A stretch of 64,000 bases of DNA from Nocardia gamkensis NBRC 108242 (GTDB taxonomy: Bacteria > Actinomycetota > Actinomycetes > Mycobacteriales > Mycobacteriaceae). The notes under the pieces are model-generated. The model was not told the DNA's origin. It did no database searches and was given only the letters and a program-made list of their open reading frames with translations. This document shows positions 34,032 to 42,872 of the stretch, one piece after another (position 1 is the stretch's first letter; the number at the start of each line of letters is the position of its first letter). The stretch spans positions 1-64,000 of the forward strand of contig NZ_BDBM01000022.1 of the NCBI RefSeq assembly GCF_001612985.1, given 5' to 3'. The translations under genes and the position numbers were made by a program.

Positions 34032-34443
34032 CGTTCGGTACCCACTTCCACATTTCCACCAGCGTGCCGCGACCCGGCGCCGAATCCACGGTCAGCCGGT
34101 CCATCAACCGCCGGGCGCCGGGAAGGCCGAGCCCGAGCCCGCGTCCGGTGGAGTAGCCGTCCTCCAGAGCCCGGGCGATGTCGATGATTCCGGGCCCTTG
34201 ATCCTCGGCCTGCACCACCAGGGCTTGACGTCCCTCCCGGTCGTCGACGAGCAGGCGGATCTCCCCGCTGCCCGCGTAACTGGTGATGTTGCGGGCGATC
34301 TCGGAGATCGCCGTGGAGATCATCGTGCGGTCGGTCAGGGTGAATCCGAGCTTTGCTGCCAGTTCGCGTCCGGCTTGACGTGCGGTCACGATGTCCCCGG
34401 ACACCCTGACCGCGATCACCACGTTCTCAGCGGCCACTGTCAC
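34024..34443 (-). CDS. rsbT: RsbT-like switch kinase
   Basis: 139 residues, GHKL ATPase fold: TDRTMISTAISEIARNITSY (N box, E-I-A-R-N), VVQAEDQGPGIIDIARALED (G1 box, D-Q-G-P-G-I) and STGRGLGLGLPGARRLMDRL (G2 box). These are the RsbT hallmarks. RsbT phosphorylates RsbS and RsbR in the stressosome, is then released, and activates an RsbU-type phosphatase. It overlaps rsbS by 17 nt. Confidence 0.88.
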   Translation of the reverse strand: MTVAAENVVIAVRVSGDIVTARQAGRELAAKLGFTLTDRTMISTAISEIARNITSYAGSGEIRLLVDDREGRQALVVQAEDQGPGIIDIARALEDGYSTGRGLGLGLPGARRLMDRLTVDSAPGRGTLVEMWKWVPNGA

Positions 34444-34816
34444 GACCGTCTCGCTGGCGACGGGCTGGGATCTTTCGGTCCAACCAGGCGAGTCCCTCTT
34501 CCAGATCGAGGGCGGTGTGCATGTCCTCGAAGGTGAGACCGAGTTGCACCATGGCGAACGCGACTTCGGGTTGCAGACCGACGATCACCGTTTCGGCGCC
34601 GCGCAGCTGCGTCATGTGCGCGATGGTACGCAACGATCTCGCGGCGAACGAATCCATTACGTCGATGGCGGTGACGTCGACGATGATGCCGTGCGCCCGA
34701 TATTTGCTGACCTGTTTCATCAGGTCGTCCTGCAGGCGCTCGGTATCGGCATCGGTGAGTGCGGACTGAACCGACGCGATGAGGTACGTACCCTGTTTGA
34801 GAATCGGAACCGGCAT
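34427..34816 (-). CDS. rsbS: RsbS-like STAS scaffold protein
   Basis: 129 residues, a single STAS domain: QGTYLIASVQSALTDADTER, then GIIVDVTAIDVMDSFAARSL with the phosphoacceptor Ser in M-D-S-F, and TVIVGLQPEVAFAMVQLGLT. RsbS with RsbR builds the stressosome core and holds RsbT. Begins 12 nt after the rsbR stop and overlaps rsbT, so expression is coupled. Confidence 0.88.
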   Translation of the reverse strand: MPVPILKQGTYLIASVQSALTDADTERLQDDLMKQVSKYRAHGIIVDVTAIDVMDSFAARSLRTIAHMTQLRGAETVIVGLQPEVAFAMVQLGLTFEDMHTALDLEEGLAWLDRKIPARRQRDGRDSGR

Positions 34817-34828
34817 GGGGGCGCCTGA

Positions 34829-35734
34829 TCAGCGGCCGTCGCGTTCGGTAACCCGTTCGGTGACGCGGGAAACCTCGTAGCCCAACAGCCGTTCCGCTTC
34901 TTCGATGCCTCCCTGCAGGTCGCCGACCGCGTTCATCTTCGACAGGTCCAGACCGATGGTGACCAGGGTGAGCGCGATCTCCGAGGACAAACCGGTGATG
35001 ATCACGTTCGCGCCCATCAGGCCGGACGCGTCGACGGTCTGCACCAAGTGGTTGGCCACGGTGGAGTCGATCTGGGGCACACCGGTGATATCGATGACGA
35101 CCACTTTCGCCCGGTTGGCGCGGATGGCGCGCAGCAGCTGCTCGGTGAGCTGGCGGGCCCGCTGGCTGTCCAGCACGCCGATGATGGGAAGGATAAGCAG
35201 CTGCTCACGCACCTGCAGCACCGGCGTGGACAGCTCGCGGATGGCTTCCTGCTGCTGACGGATGACGCGCTCGCGCTCCTGCACGAAGGACACGGTCACG
35301 GTGTTGGCGATGCGGTTGGCGGCCGGTTCGTAGGCGTCGAGCACCTTGTTCAGCAGTTCGAAGTCCGACTGATACTTCTCGAACAGGCTGCGTGCGAGCA
35401 CGTCGCGCAGCAGCAGCACGATGCCGATGACCTCGTCGGTCTCGACGCCTCTCGGGATGATGCGTTCGGACAGGTCGCGCGCGTAGGCCTGCAGCGCTTC
35501 CACGCTACCGGTCTCGAGCACGTCGACGTAGCCGTCGTAGATCGATGTCGCCTCGGAGAAGATCTCCTCCGGGGTCATCGCGGTGAGCAGCTGGGCGTCG
35601 GCGATGCGGCGGGCCCACTCTTCACGCAGCGCGGTGCGGTTCTGTCGCAGGTGCTCGACGAGCTGCGGCAGCAATTGGTCGATCGGTCCCGCGGTCAGGG
35701 AATCCGCCGAAAGGCTCATGGACACCTCGGACAT
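34829..35734 (-). CDS. rsbR: RsbR-like stressosome sensor
   Basis: 301 residues. The N-terminal half is helical (EHLRQNRTALREEWARRIAD; EPAANRIANTVTVSFVQERE), like the RsbRD-type sensory domain but without the globin fold residues of B. subtilis RsbRA. The C-terminal STAS domain starts near residue 165 (REQLLILPIIGVLDSQRARQ) and carries VVVIDITGVPQIDSTVANHL, where a Ser/Thr follows the D of the phosphorylation loop. It is the first gene of a five-gene operon. The signal sensed is unknown. No clear promoter was identified in the about 140 bp upstream. Confidence 0.88.
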   Translation of the reverse strand: MSEVSMSLSADSLTAGPIDQLLPQLVEHLRQNRTALREEWARRIADAQLLTAMTPEEIFSEATSIYDGYVDVLETGSVEALQAYARDLSERIIPRGVETDEVIGIVLLLRDVLARSLFEKYQSDFELLNKVLDAYEPAANRIANTVTVSFVQERERVIRQQQEAIRELSTPVLQVREQLLILPIIGVLDSQRARQLTEQLLRAIRANRAKVVVIDITGVPQIDSTVANHLVQTVDASGLMGANVIITGLSSEIALTLVTIGLDLSKMNAVGDLQGGIEEAERLLGYEVSRVTERVTERDGR

Positions 35735-35873
35735 GGAAACTCCTGCCCCTTTCGACGGTTGAGTCGGGAAGTTCGTGCGTTCGGCGCTAGCCGATTCCGA
35801 GCCTAGTCATACCCCACCCGAGTCACCCGCGAAACCTGCCGGTTGTTCGCCTGATGTTCGAGCGCGGCGGACC

Positions 35874-36470
35874 TCACGGCACCGTAGCGAACCCGCGTTC
35901 CAGCGCTGCGAGCGCCTCGTCCAAATACACCGTGAGGTCGGCGTCCGCGCGGGCGAGCCACGCGTCGAAGGCGGCGCGCGCCGCCGCGAGTGTGGTGCGT
36001 CCGACGGCCAGCGGGATGAGCCCGTCCTCCGGTTCGCCCAGTCGCCGGGCGGCGAAGGCGCTGACGGTGCGCTCCCAGGTGTCGTAGTGCGCTCCGGCGG
36101 TGGCCGACAGCGCGGGCACGGTGGCGGCCAGATGCATGCGGGTGCGCAGTTCGGGGACGTCCTCGGCGCGATATTGGTTGGCGCTCACCACGACTCGGCG
36201 CACGGCGGTCATCATCGGAACGTCGTCCGGCACCGTCGCGAAGGCGGCGCGCAGCGCGGCGACCTCGTCGTCGAACTGCCACCAGAGCACCTCCGCCTTG
36301 CTGGGGAAGTAGCGGAAGAAGGTGCGTCCGCTGATGCCCGCGGCGGCGGCGATCTGTTCGACGGTGGTCTCGTCGAAGCCCTGTTCGGTGAACAGCCGCA
36401 TGGCGATCACTTCGAGTTCGCGTTTGGTGGTGCCGCGTGGGCGGCCGCGCGCGGCCCGGTTCTCCAGCAT
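35874..36470 (-). CDS. mftR: Mycofactocin-system TetR regulator MftR
   Basis: 198 residues. TetR helix-turn-helix: RGRPRGTTKRELEVIAMRLF, then TTVEQIAAAAGISGRTFFRY and F-P-S-K-A-E-V-L-W. The following D-D-E-V-A-A-L-R-A and the VPDDVPMMTAVRRVVVSANQ and RMHLAATVPALSATAGAHYD stretches follow the MftR (TIGR03968) pattern. In mycobacteria MftR represses the mft cluster and responds to long-chain acyl-CoA. It is divergent from mftE over 65 bp containing a palindrome, so autoregulation and control of mftED are likely. The strong family match and context support the symbol. Confidence 0.85.
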   Translation of the reverse strand: MLENRAARGRPRGTTKRELEVIAMRLFTEQGFDETTVEQIAAAAGISGRTFFRYFPSKAEVLWWQFDDEVAALRAAFATVPDDVPMMTAVRRVVVSANQYRAEDVPELRTRMHLAATVPALSATAGAHYDTWERTVSAFAARRLGEPEDGLIPLAVGRTTLAAARAAFDAWLARADADLTVYLDEALAALERGFATVP

Positions 36471-36508
36471 CGTCTGATTGTGCTCGGCCGCCTCGGCCCC
36501 TTGATTAT

Positions 36509-36521
36509 GTCAGTGACTGAC
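36509..36521. promoter_or_regulatory. Palindrome between mftR and mftE (candidate MftR operator)
   Basis: GTCAGT-G-ACTGAC, a perfect 6-bp inverted repeat about one central base. ATTAT (36504-36508) and ATAAT (36523-36527) flank it, extending the symmetry with a one-base offset. It lies 15 bp before the mftE ATG and 39 bp before the mftR start. Confidence 0.7.
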
Positions 36522-36535
36522 GATAATCTCGCCGC

Positions 36536-37237
36536 ATGTTGGCGGATCTCACCTGGCCCGAGGCGGGCGCGCGCGCCTCGGCGGCTGCGATCCTGGCCGT
36601 CGCGGTCGGCGCGACCGAGCAGCACGGCCCGCATCTGCCGCTGTCCACCGACACCGACGTCGCCGCCGCGTTGTGCGCGCGGCTGGCCGCGGCGCGGACC
36701 GACGTGCTCGTCGGGCCGGCGATCCCGTACGGCGCCAGCGGCGAGCACGCGGGTTTCCCCGGCACGCTGTCGATCGGGCAGGCGGCGCTGGAACTGCTGG
36801 TCGTCGAGCTGTGCCGCTCGGCGACCGACACCTTCGACCGGATCCTGCTGGTCAATTGGCACGGCGGCAACATCGAACCGCTGCGCAGGGCGAAGGATCT
36901 GCTGCGGACCGAGTCCCGCGACGTGCGCGTATACCTGCCGCGCTTCGACGGCGACCCGCACGCGGGCCGGTCGGAGACGGCGCTGCAACTGGCCCTGGCG
37001 CCAGAGCGCGTGCGCGAAGACCGCGCGACGGCGGGGGACACCCGTCCGCTGACCGAACTGCTGCCGCTGCTGCGCACCGGCGGAGTGCGCGCGGTGAGCG
37101 CCAACGGTGTGCTCGGTGACCCGGCGGGCGCGACCGCCGCCGAGGGCGCTGCCCTGCTCGAGCACCTGAGCACCGATCTGCTCGACCGAACCCGGCTCTG
37201 GTGGCCGGAGAACTCCCCGGAAAGGACCGGAACATGA
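36536..37237 (+). CDS. mftE: Mycofactocin creatininase-family peptidase MftE
   Basis: 233 residues. Creatininase fold: AVGATEQHGPHLPLSTDTDV with metal ligands E, H and D, SGEHAGFPGTLSIGQAALEL with the downstream H, and LLVNWHGGNIEPLRRAKDLL. In mycofactocin biosynthesis MftE cleaves the modified MftA C-terminus to release the Val-Tyr derived AHDP. Start ATG 36536 is directly after the operator region. It overlaps mftD by ATGA. Here E precedes D; in mycobacteria the order is A-B-C-D-E-F. MftA, MftB, MftC and MftF are not in the window. Confidence 0.87.
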   Translation: MLADLTWPEAGARASAAAILAVAVGATEQHGPHLPLSTDTDVAAALCARLAAARTDVLVGPAIPYGASGEHAGFPGTLSIGQAALELLVVELCRSATDTFDRILLVNWHGGNIEPLRRAKDLLRTESRDVRVYLPRFDGDPHAGRSETALQLALAPERVREDRATAGDTRPLTELLPLLRTGGVRAVSANGVLGDPAGATAAEGAALLEHLSTDLLDRTRLWWPENSPERTGT

Positions 37238-38466
37238 ATCCGTGGTTCGAGACCGTCGCCGAAGCGCAGCGCCGGGCGAAGAAGCGCCTGCCGAAGTCGG
37301 TGTACGGCGCGTTGATCGCCGGCTCCGAGCGCGGCCAGACCATCGAGGACAATCAGCGGGCGTTCGCCGAACTGGGTTTCGCGCCGCACGTGGCCGGGCC
37401 GATCGGCGAGCGCGATCAGTCGACGACGGTGCTGGGGCAGCAGATTTCGATGCCGGTGCTGATCTCGCCGACGGGCGTGCAAGCGGTGCACCCCGACGGT
37501 GAGGTCGCCGTCGCCAGGGCGGCCGCGGCGCGGGGCATCGCGATGGGCTTGAGCTCTTTCGCCAGCAAGCCGATCGAAGAGGTGATCGCGGCCAATCCGG
37601 CCACGTTCTTCCAGTTGTACTGGTGCGGCGGCAAGGACGAGATCCTGCAGCGGATGGACCGGGCGAAGCGGGCCGGGGCGGTCGGGTTGATCCTGACGCT
37701 GGACTGGTCGTTCTCGCACGGGCGGGACTGGGGCAGCCCGGTCATCCCGGAGAAGCTGGACCTGCGCACGATGCTGAAGTTCGCGCCGCAGACCCTGGCG
37801 CGTCCACGCTGGCTGGCGACCTATGCGCGGTCGGGCAGCATTCCGGACCTGACCGCGCCGAACATGGCCATCGGTGGCGCCGCGGCGCCGGGTTTCTTCG
37901 GCGCCTACGGTGAGTGGATGGGCACACCCGCGCCGGATTGGTCCGATGTGCGGTGGATCTGCGAGCAGTGGGAGGGCCCGGTGCTGCTCAAGGGCGTCAT
38001 GCGGGTCGACGACGCGCTGCGCGCGGTCGACGCGGGTGTGGCGGCGATCTCGGTGTCCAACCACGGCGGCAACAATCTCGACGGCACCCCGGCCGCGATC
38101 CGCGCGCTGCCGGTGCTGGCGGACGCGGTGGGCTCGCAGGTCGAGGTGCTGCTCGACGGCGGCATCCGGCGGGGCAGCGACGTGGTGAAGGCCGTTGCGC
38201 TGGGTGCGCGGGCGGTGCTGATCGGGCGCGCCTACCTGTGGGGGCTGGCCGCCAACGGGCAGGCCGGTGTGGAGAACGTGCTGGACATCCTGCGCGGCGG
38301 CATCGATTCGGCGCTGCTGGGTCTGCGCAAGACGCGCGTCACCGAGCTGGATCGTTCGGACGTGGTGGTGCCCGCCGGTTTCGAGCGCGCGCTCGGGCTG
38401 CCCGAAACCACCGCCGCGGCAAGCGCTCCGGCCGATCACGCGGAGACGGCGGGCACACCCGCCTGA
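37234..38466 (+). CDS. mftD: Pre-mycofactocin synthase MftD
   Basis: 410 residues, FMN-dependent lactate-dehydrogenase-like barrel. NPWFETVAEAQRRAKKRLPK at the N-terminus, ISPTGVQAVHPDGEVAVARA, LSSFASKPIEEV, LLKGVMRVDDALRAVDAGVA (FMN-phosphate and Lys), SVSNHGGNNLDGTPAAIRAL (catalytic His region) and DGGIRRGSDVVKAVALGARA all match MftD (TIGR03966). MftD oxidatively deaminates AHDP to give the redox-active pre-mycofactocin. The last about 30 residues are low-complexity Ala/Thr. Translationally coupled to mftE and ends 4 nt from the stop of the convergent MarR gene. Confidence 0.9.
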   Translation: MNPWFETVAEAQRRAKKRLPKSVYGALIAGSERGQTIEDNQRAFAELGFAPHVAGPIGERDQSTTVLGQQISMPVLISPTGVQAVHPDGEVAVARAAAARGIAMGLSSFASKPIEEVIAANPATFFQLYWCGGKDEILQRMDRAKRAGAVGLILTLDWSFSHGRDWGSPVIPEKLDLRTMLKFAPQTLARPRWLATYARSGSIPDLTAPNMAIGGAAAPGFFGAYGEWMGTPAPDWSDVRWICEQWEGPVLLKGVMRVDDALRAVDAGVAAISVSNHGGNNLDGTPAAIRALPVLADAVGSQVEVLLDGGIRRGSDVVKAVALGARAVLIGRAYLWGLAANGQAGVENVLDILRGGIDSALLGLRKTRVTELDRSDVVVPAGFERALGLPETTAAASAPADHAETAGTPA

Positions 38467-38470
38467 GCGG

Positions 38471-38941
38471 TCAGCTCTCTGCCGCCGATCGGCGGTGATG
38501 CGCGAGCAAGGTGTCGTAGATATCGGCCAAGGCGGTCAGCTGCTGGCGGTCGAGGATGTCGATCATGTGCCTGCGCACGCTCTGTACGTGCGCGGGCGCC
38601 GCGCCGGTCAGCACTTCGGCGCCGCGCGGAGTGAGCTTGGCGGCGGTGCGGCGGGCGTCGTCGGGGATCGGCTCGCGCACGACGAGCTCCCGCTTCTCCA
38701 TCCGGGTGATCTGGTGGGAGAGCCTGCTCTGCGACCATTCGAGTGCGGCCGCGAGGTCGGCGAAGGTGAGCCGATGGTCCGGCGACTCGGCCAGATAGGC
38801 CAGTACCGAGTACTCGACGTAGGTGAGGTCGGACTCCTTGGTGGAATCCCGCCCGACCGCCGCGGCGATGAGGTCGCGGGTGCGCACGAAACCCAACCAG
38901 GCGCGCATCTCGACGTCATCGAGCCAATGGGGATCGGTCAC
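38471..38941 (-). CDS. MarR-family transcriptional regulator
   Basis: 156 residues from GTG 38941 with GGAG 9 nt upstream; an ATG at 38992 is in frame but the extra residues do not look like the family. Winged helix: LTYVEYSVLAYLAESPDHRL, then FADLAAALEWSQSRLSHQIT and RMEKRELVVREPIPDDARRT with the wing Arg/Asp, A-A-K-L-T-P-R-G. This is the MarR pattern. Divergent from class I fumarase; convergent with mftD. Target unknown, perhaps the adjacent fumarase promoter. Confidence 0.82.
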   Translation of the reverse strand: MTDPHWLDDVEMRAWLGFVRTRDLIAAAVGRDSTKESDLTYVEYSVLAYLAESPDHRLTFADLAAALEWSQSRLSHQITRMEKRELVVREPIPDDARRTAAKLTPRGAEVLTGAAPAHVQSVRRHMIDILDRQQLTALADIYDTLLAHHRRSAAES

Positions 38942-39111
38942 GATAGCGCTCCAAACTCTGCTGTGTCCCGAGATCGTGGCGCGTCGCGACATGTGCGGCG
39001 CGCGAACGGTCTGCGCGCGTCCGGACTCGGGCGCCCGGGCGCTTTCTCACCAGACGAGAGGTAGCATCACCGGGGTTGAACGTGCAACCTTTTCGGGCAA
39101 CTGTCCGAGAT

Positions 39112-39126
39112 AGGGTTGCCTAACCA
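39112..39126. promoter_or_regulatory. Iron-box-like sequence upstream of fumarase
   Basis: AGGGTTGCCTAACCA matches 11 of 15 bases of the core of the IdeR/DtxR iron box (AGGTTAGGCTAACCT, from memory). It lies 93 bp before the fumarase GTG. A GCAACC (39084-39089) and GGTTGC (39114-39119) pair also spans this region. Suggestive only. Confidence 0.35.
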
Positions 39127-39218
39127 GCAGGGGGGTGCGCGATGGTGGCTAGGCTCGCTGTGCTCGTGACCAGCCCGGCCGTTCATGGCATCCGGGCCCA
39201 TGCAAAGGAGTGCGACTG

Positions 39219-40895
<1,677 letters not shown>

Positions 40896-40916
40896 GGTCT
40901 CCCTCGACCCGGATGC

Positions 40917-40946
40917 GGCAGGACGCGGACACGCCGATGTCCTGCC
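40917..40946 (+). terminator. Fumarase terminator
   Basis: GGCAGGAC (40917-40924) and GTCCTGCC (40939-40946), perfect 8-bp stem with a 14-nt loop, starting 21 nt after the stop codon. Confidence 0.75.
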
Positions 40947-41033
40947 GATCACCGGGTTCTCGGCATCGCCGCAGCGGGCACGCTTAGCGAAGTACACCGT
41001 TGATTCCGGCACCGATGCAGGTCGAGGAGAGCT

Positions 41034-41498
41034 ATGAGCACGTCCAGACCAGTACCGACGGCGTTGTGTATCACCGAGTCGGCCGCCCTCCGGTTGGCCG
41101 ATCGCGCTGCCCGAGAGGGAACCAGCTGTACCGCATTGCTCGACCGGCTGATCCGTGAGGGCGTCGACCAACTCGAACACCCCGGGATCGTCTTCCGCGG
41201 TCCGCTCGACGATCGCCGCGCCGCGCTCGCCGCGGGCCCGGAGATCTGGGAAGTCGTTGCGCGACTGCGCGAATTGGGCGGCCCTGCGGAACACCGGATC
41301 GCCGTGCTCAGCGCGAAGTCGAACCTGAACACGGGCAAGATCAGGCTCGCGCTCGCGTACGCGCGGGCGCACGACGGCGAGATCCTGGAACGGATCGCGC
41401 GCAACAAGCAAGCGGCGGAATCGATTCGCCGAGGACGCGCGCGGATGGGTGCGCCGCCGTGGCGTTCGAGCGCGCTGAACAGTCCGCCGTACGCGTAG
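41034..41498 (+). CDS. Ribbon-helix-helix/DUF433-like protein, orphan antitoxin-like
   Basis: 154 residues, ATG 41034. The N-terminal TALCITESAALRLADRAARE then G-T-S-C-T-A-L-L-D-R-L-I-R-E-G resembles a ribbon-helix-helix DNA-binding segment. HPGIVFRGPLDDRRAALAAG followed by P-E-I-W-E-V-V-A-R-L-R-E-L matches the DUF433-like region of actinobacterial VapB-type antitoxins. The tail is helical and basic. No PIN or other toxin gene is next to it, so it is an orphan antitoxin or a simple repressor. A terminator follows at 41583. Confidence 0.6.
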   Translation: MSTSRPVPTALCITESAALRLADRAAREGTSCTALLDRLIREGVDQLEHPGIVFRGPLDDRRAALAAGPEIWEVVARLRELGGPAEHRIAVLSAKSNLNTGKIRLALAYARAHDGEILERIARNKQAAESIRRGRARMGAPPWRSSALNSPPYA

Positions 41499-41582
41499 TT
41501 CGGCCGGATTGTCCGAGGCACTCGGTCTCCACATAGCTGGGGATGGAATGTGAAATTCCCGACATCTGGATCACCCACTATC

Positions 41583-41618
41583 GCGGGCGGCTGACGACAG
41601 GAGTCGACAGCCGCCCGC
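41583..41618 (+). terminator. Hairpin terminator
   Basis: Perfect 11-bp inverted repeat GCGGGCGGCTG (41583-41593) and CAGCCGCCCGC (41608-41618), 14-nt loop, 85 nt after the antitoxin-like gene. Confidence 0.8.
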
Positions 41619-41865
41619 ACTGTGTTTGCAACGCAGTGGTGTTCGCCGCGCGCGGGCTGTCGGCGACCACCCGGAGTGCGTGGCCGCAGGGTCGAGTTAG
41701 GCGCCGGGGGAGGCGCGACATACAGGCCGAAAGGGACACATCGCTTCGCGAAAGTTCCTTTCAACGGCCGGAACTCGACGACCCGCCGACCACGGGACAG
41801 CGCAAAACACTCGAACTCCCACGGATTCCGGCATTTCGGGTGTGGTAGCTCCGCTGGAGCGGATG

Positions 41866-42041
41866 TGATCCACAGCACTGGAATAGATTGTGGACAGTGC
41901 GTCTTCCAGGTGGGGCGAAATGTTTGCTCACTGAGGGAAATTGGACGCATAACGGACATATCAGATCACTATTATCCCAAGGTGTGGAGTTTTCTGTGGA
42001 ATTCGCTGAGAGTTGTCCACACGGCGGCCGCGTCCTGTGGA
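41866..42041. repeat. Cluster of DnaA-box-like sequences
   Basis: Within 176 bp the core TGTGGA/TCCACA occurs six times: TGATCCACA 41866, TGTGGACAG 41889, TGTGGAGTT 41983, TGTGGAATT 41995, TTGTCCACA 42013 (exact actinobacterial DnaA box) and TGTGGAGCG 42036. A looser TTATCCCAA lies at 41972. Orientations are mixed. No dnaA, dnaN or rep gene is nearby, so this is not the chromosomal origin as normally arranged; a DnaA-titration or regulatory site is possible. Confidence 0.45.
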
Positions 42042-42256
42042 GCGGACTCGCGGGGGAGTGCGCGCACGTCGTGTCGGGCCGCGTACTCGCAGACTTACGC
42101 TGACCGCCGCGAAGAGGCATCCTCGGGCCGCCGCGGGATGCCGCGGACCCACCTTCGAGTTGCGGCGCTCGATACGGTCCTCGCTCGTGCCGCATGAGGC
42201 CGTCCTGCGATCGGGGCATATCCGGCATAGGTGACCGCAGGCGATAGCATCGGCGC

Positions 42257-42781
42257 ATGGTGTTTGGGATCGCTGGTCGGAGTCGGATGCTGGTCGGTCT
42301 ATCGGTGGCGCTACCCGCGCTGGTCGCGACCGGCGCGCAGGCGGGGCAGGCGCAGGCCGACGCCGCCGCGGTCATCGAGCAGCGGGGGTCGGTCGGGTCG
42401 GCGGCCGGGACCGACGGGCTCGATCCCCCGCTGGCGCTCGCGTACACCCTCGCCGAACGCGAGGCGCACGCGCAGGGTGTGCCCCTGTCCATCACGTCCG
42501 GATACCGGACGCCCGCCGAGCAGCAGGCGCTGTGGGAGGACGGCGTGGCGACCTACGGTCCGGACGCCGCGCGCCGGTGGGTGCTGCCGCCGGAGGAGTC
42601 CACCCACGTCTCCGGGCAAGCGATCGATGTCGGTCCGCAGCAGGGCGCGCGGTGGCTCGAGGTGAACGGCTACCGATGGGGGCTGTGCCGGACGTTCGAG
42701 AACGAGTATTGGCACTTCGAGTTGCAGACGGTGCCCGGCGCGCCGTGCCCGCCCATGCTGCCCGACGCCAGCGTGCGGTAA
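42257..42781 (+). CDS. Secreted D,D-carboxypeptidase, VanY/M15B type
   Basis: 174 residues. Signal sequence (RMLVGLSVALPALVATGAQA) then a short linker. Peptidase M15B motifs: VPLSITSGYRTPAEQQALWE, ESTHVSGQAIDVGPQQGARW (zinc ligands His and Asp) and NEYWHFELQTVPG (third His and catalytic Glu). Such enzymes trim D-Ala or D-Ala-D-X from peptidoglycan stems outside the cell. A Pro-rich, Cys-containing C-terminus is as in relatives. No clear ribosome-binding site; no linked van genes. Confidence 0.82.
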   Translation: MVFGIAGRSRMLVGLSVALPALVATGAQAGQAQADAAAVIEQRGSVGSAAGTDGLDPPLALAYTLAEREAHAQGVPLSITSGYRTPAEQQALWEDGVATYGPDAARRWVLPPEESTHVSGQAIDVGPQQGARWLEVNGYRWGLCRTFENEYWHFELQTVPGAPCPPMLPDASVR

Positions 42782-42872
42782 CCGGCGGGTTCACGTCGGC
42801 CACCGTGCCGGGCTGCCCGCCGATGACGCCGGACGCGAGGGCGCGCCCACACCGCCCGGCCGGCCGAGCGCG

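Larger units (their letters stand above)
41499..42256. other. 758-bp gene-free interval
   Basis: Frames here (for example 41622-42197 on plus) are low-quality and overlap one another. The left part carries the terminator at 41583-41618. The centre is AT-richer and holds the TGTGGA/TCCACA cluster at 41866-42041. The right part leads into the VanY-like gene. Confidence 0.6.

Noticed and set aside
41866..42041. DnaA-box cluster as the chromosomal origin
   Set aside because: dnaA, dnaN and rpmH are absent; actinobacterial origins lie beside dnaA.
41622..42197. 191-codon frame in the gene-free interval
   Set aside because: No ribosome-binding site, no recognisable fold, overlaps other weak frames; composition resembles shadow translations.
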